In this document: positions 62,614-64,000 of the stretch, piece by piece
Numbering within the stretch: the first letter of the stretch is position 1
Layout of the letters: each line of letters begins with the position of its first letter
From: Pseudomonas sp. HS6
GTDB lineage: Bacteria; Pseudomonadota; Gammaproteobacteria; Pseudomonadales; Pseudomonadaceae
Direction of reading: 5' to 3'
NCBI RefSeq assembly: GCF_023375815.1
Contig: NZ_CP067412.1
Span: forward strand, 1,240,001-1,304,000
DNA length: 64,000 nucleotides
Translations under genes and position numbers: made by a program
Notes under the pieces: generated by a model
The model's input: the letters and a program-made list of their open reading frames with translations, nothing else
Told to the model about the DNA's origin: nothing
Database searches by the model: none

Positions 62614-64000
62614 TCAACCTTCCGCCGAGCGGTCGTCCACGGCAACCTCGCGGTCTACGGGATCCGAAGCCAGGGGCGCCGGCTCGGTCGCTTGAATGGA
62701 GCCCATCGCGTACAGCCGGCTGATCAGGCGCACGGGCAATCCACTGACATCGGTCATCCATTGCTGTACCTGCTCTGGTGCGTGCAGCCCCTGCATCGCC
62801 CGGTGCAGATCAGGCGTGGCGACCAGCATGCCCGGGTGACAAGTGCGCAGAAAACGCTCCAGTCCGGCTCCACCCTCGATGAACGGCGCAAACAGGAGGC
62901 AGATCAATTGCGCTTCATTGAGCCCGAAATGACTTTGCAGGGCAGTCGACGCCAATGATCGATGTTCGGAAAGATTGCCGAACGCCTCCAGAAATCGTTC
63001 GCAAATCTGCTCGGGCATGTTCTTGAGGCGCATCGATGCCAGACAGCGTTGAATGTACTCCGACACCCCGGTTTCGTAACTGCGCCCGTCAATGTAACTG
63101 GCTTGCAGGCCACTCAGGTAGGCAGCAATCACTGGGTCAGAGGATTCACCGGAGACCGTCTCGAGTAAGGGATCGTCAGCCTGGAACCCGAGAAAATCGC
63201 TGAGCAAAGGCCACCGCTCCTCCATTTTGCCCACCACCATGTCATCAATACCGATGTAACTGGTACGCCGGCAGGCTTCGAACTGACCGAGTGGGCGCCA
63301 CGGCAACAGATCGGCCGGAGAATGGAGTTCCCGATAGCAGTCGCCCCCCATGCTGTCGAGCAGGTTGAACAGTTCATCGAATCCGGCGGCCCGTTTCGGC
63401 AGTGGGCCAATGCCGGCTTTCTGTGCGGCACGATCCAGGCCATGGAGAAAAAGCTCCTGTTTGCGTGCAGAGTCGCTGCTGACCAGCGCATCGACGCCAT
63501 TGCTCCAACGAGCGACCTGCCCGTAGAACTCGGCGGTGGCCAGGTACGCGTCGTCCCAAAGCTCCAGGCGTTCACTCCAGCGACGGCGATGGCCAATCAT
63601 CAGCAAATTGATACGGTTAACCTCCCTGCCATCATCCGTGAGAGGCACCTGATGGTTGAAGGGCAATACCTCTCGATTATCGATCATCAACAGTTCGACC
63701 CTTGGGTCGTCGTAGAGAAACAGCGCGCTGAAGCTGCGATGCATGTTTTGCAGTGCCGACGCCGGTGTGGCACACCCGCGCAGCGTCGCGACCCGTAGCT
63801 GGAAGGTGCCGGGAGCGCGTCCGGCGATGCTCAGTTGTGCAGCACGCAACAGGGCCAGGCTGTAACAGCAATCGCGAGTTCCGGATTGGGTTACCAATAC
63901 CTTGAATTCGCCAATGCGATCCATGCCGCCGGCGGCCACCGCCAATCGCTGAATCAACAGCTGCAATGCCGTGCGTTCGGCACGGGAAAAAAAACTCAGC
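62614..64000 (-). CDS. Large protein of unknown function, C-terminal 462 residues (5' end outside window)
   Basis: The minus-strand frame is open to the right edge; the first visible residues are LSFFSRAERTALQLLIQRL, so the real start lies outside. The visible part is a soluble protein with no signal or repeats. Features include SGTRDCCYSLALLRAAQLS, FLYDDPRVELLMIDN and INLLMIGHRRRWSERLELW in the first third, a helical middle rich in acidic residues, and a compact C-terminal ~130-residue domain (EYIQRCLASMRLKNMPEQI, HFGLNEAQLICLLFAPFIEG). I do not recognise the family. It is followed by the MocR regulator, which hints at a linked metabolic or signalling role but proves nothing. Confidence 0.7.
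   Translation of the reverse strand, partial: LSFFSRAERTALQLLIQRLAVAAGGMDRIGEFKVLVTQSGTRDCCYSLALLRAAQLSIAGRAPGTFQLRVATLRGCATPASALQNMHRSFSALFLYDDPRVELLMIDNREVLPFNHQVPLTDDGREVNRINLLMIGHRRRWSERLELWDDAYLATAEFYGQVARWSNGVDALVSSDSARKQELFLHGLDRAAQKAGIGPLPKRAAGFDELFNLLDSMGGDCYRELHSPADLLPWRPLGQFEACRRTSYIGIDDMVVGKMEERWPLLSDFLGFQADDPLLETVSGESSDPVIAAYLSGLQASYIDGRSYETGVSEYIQRCLASMRLKNMPEQICERFLEAFGNLSEHRSLASTALQSHFGLNEAQLICLLFAPFIEGGAGLERFLRTCHPGMLVATPDLHRAMQGLHAPEQVQQWMTDVSGLPVRLISRLYAMGSIQATEPAPLASDPVDREVAVDDRSAEG

Overview
The window reads as chromosomal DNA of a Pseudomonas of the fluorescens group. It is GC-rich with tightly packed genes. The evidence is the PQQ glucose dehydrogenase beside an OprB porin, an OprD-family porin, the AprX / Inh / AprDEF / autotransporter protease / polyurethanase-lipase secretion cluster, the selenocysteine formate dehydrogenase locus and a FAN1-type nuclease. 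No insertion sequence, integrase, prophage, CRISPR array or rRNA is visible.

Layout. 1-2.3 kb: the start of a P-loop gene, a class V aminotransferase and a 5'-nucleotidase. 2.7-6.5 kb: gcd and oprB for periplasmic glucose oxidation, with a palindrome inside the gcd promoter. 6.5-9.7 kb: a small lipoprotein operon divergent from an OmpR/EnvZ-type two-component system. 9.7-13.2 kb: a solitary 1167-residue SF1 helicase with a C-terminal phospholipase-D-type nuclease, a candidate defence or repair gene. 13.4-14.7 kb: an OprD porin.

14.7-23.8 kb holds a complete selenoprotein unit, all on the minus strand: fdnG (in-frame UGA and SECIS hairpin), fdxH, fdoI, fdhE, selA, selB and selC (tRNA-Sec). 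One locus therefore encodes the selenoenzyme, its assembly factor, and the Sec synthase, elongation factor and tRNA used to translate it. 24-33 kb: a PatB/MalY C-S lyase, a CPA1 antiporter, a small membrane protein, a soluble hybrid histidine kinase, and a two-gene nuclease-helicase operon (FAN1 plus DinG/XPD-like).

34-51 kb is the extracellular enzyme cluster on the minus strand: metalloprotease aprX, inhibitor inh, type I secretion system aprDEF, two subtilase autotransporters and two RTX lipases (pueB, pueA). The three type I substrates share an Asp-containing, Val-X-Ala C-terminal tail, and the aprX ribosome binding site carries a sequence matching the RsmA/RsmE consensus. 51.5-55.3 kb: a polyamine-type operon (NTF2-like/AraC regulator, DAO-family oxidase, cupin, PotF/SpuD-like binding protein). 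55.6-64 kb: a DUF1652 protein, a UvrD-like helicase with an N-terminal run of eight GX3 units, pirin, phosphoglucomutase, a MocR-type regulator and an unrecognised large gene that runs off the right edge.
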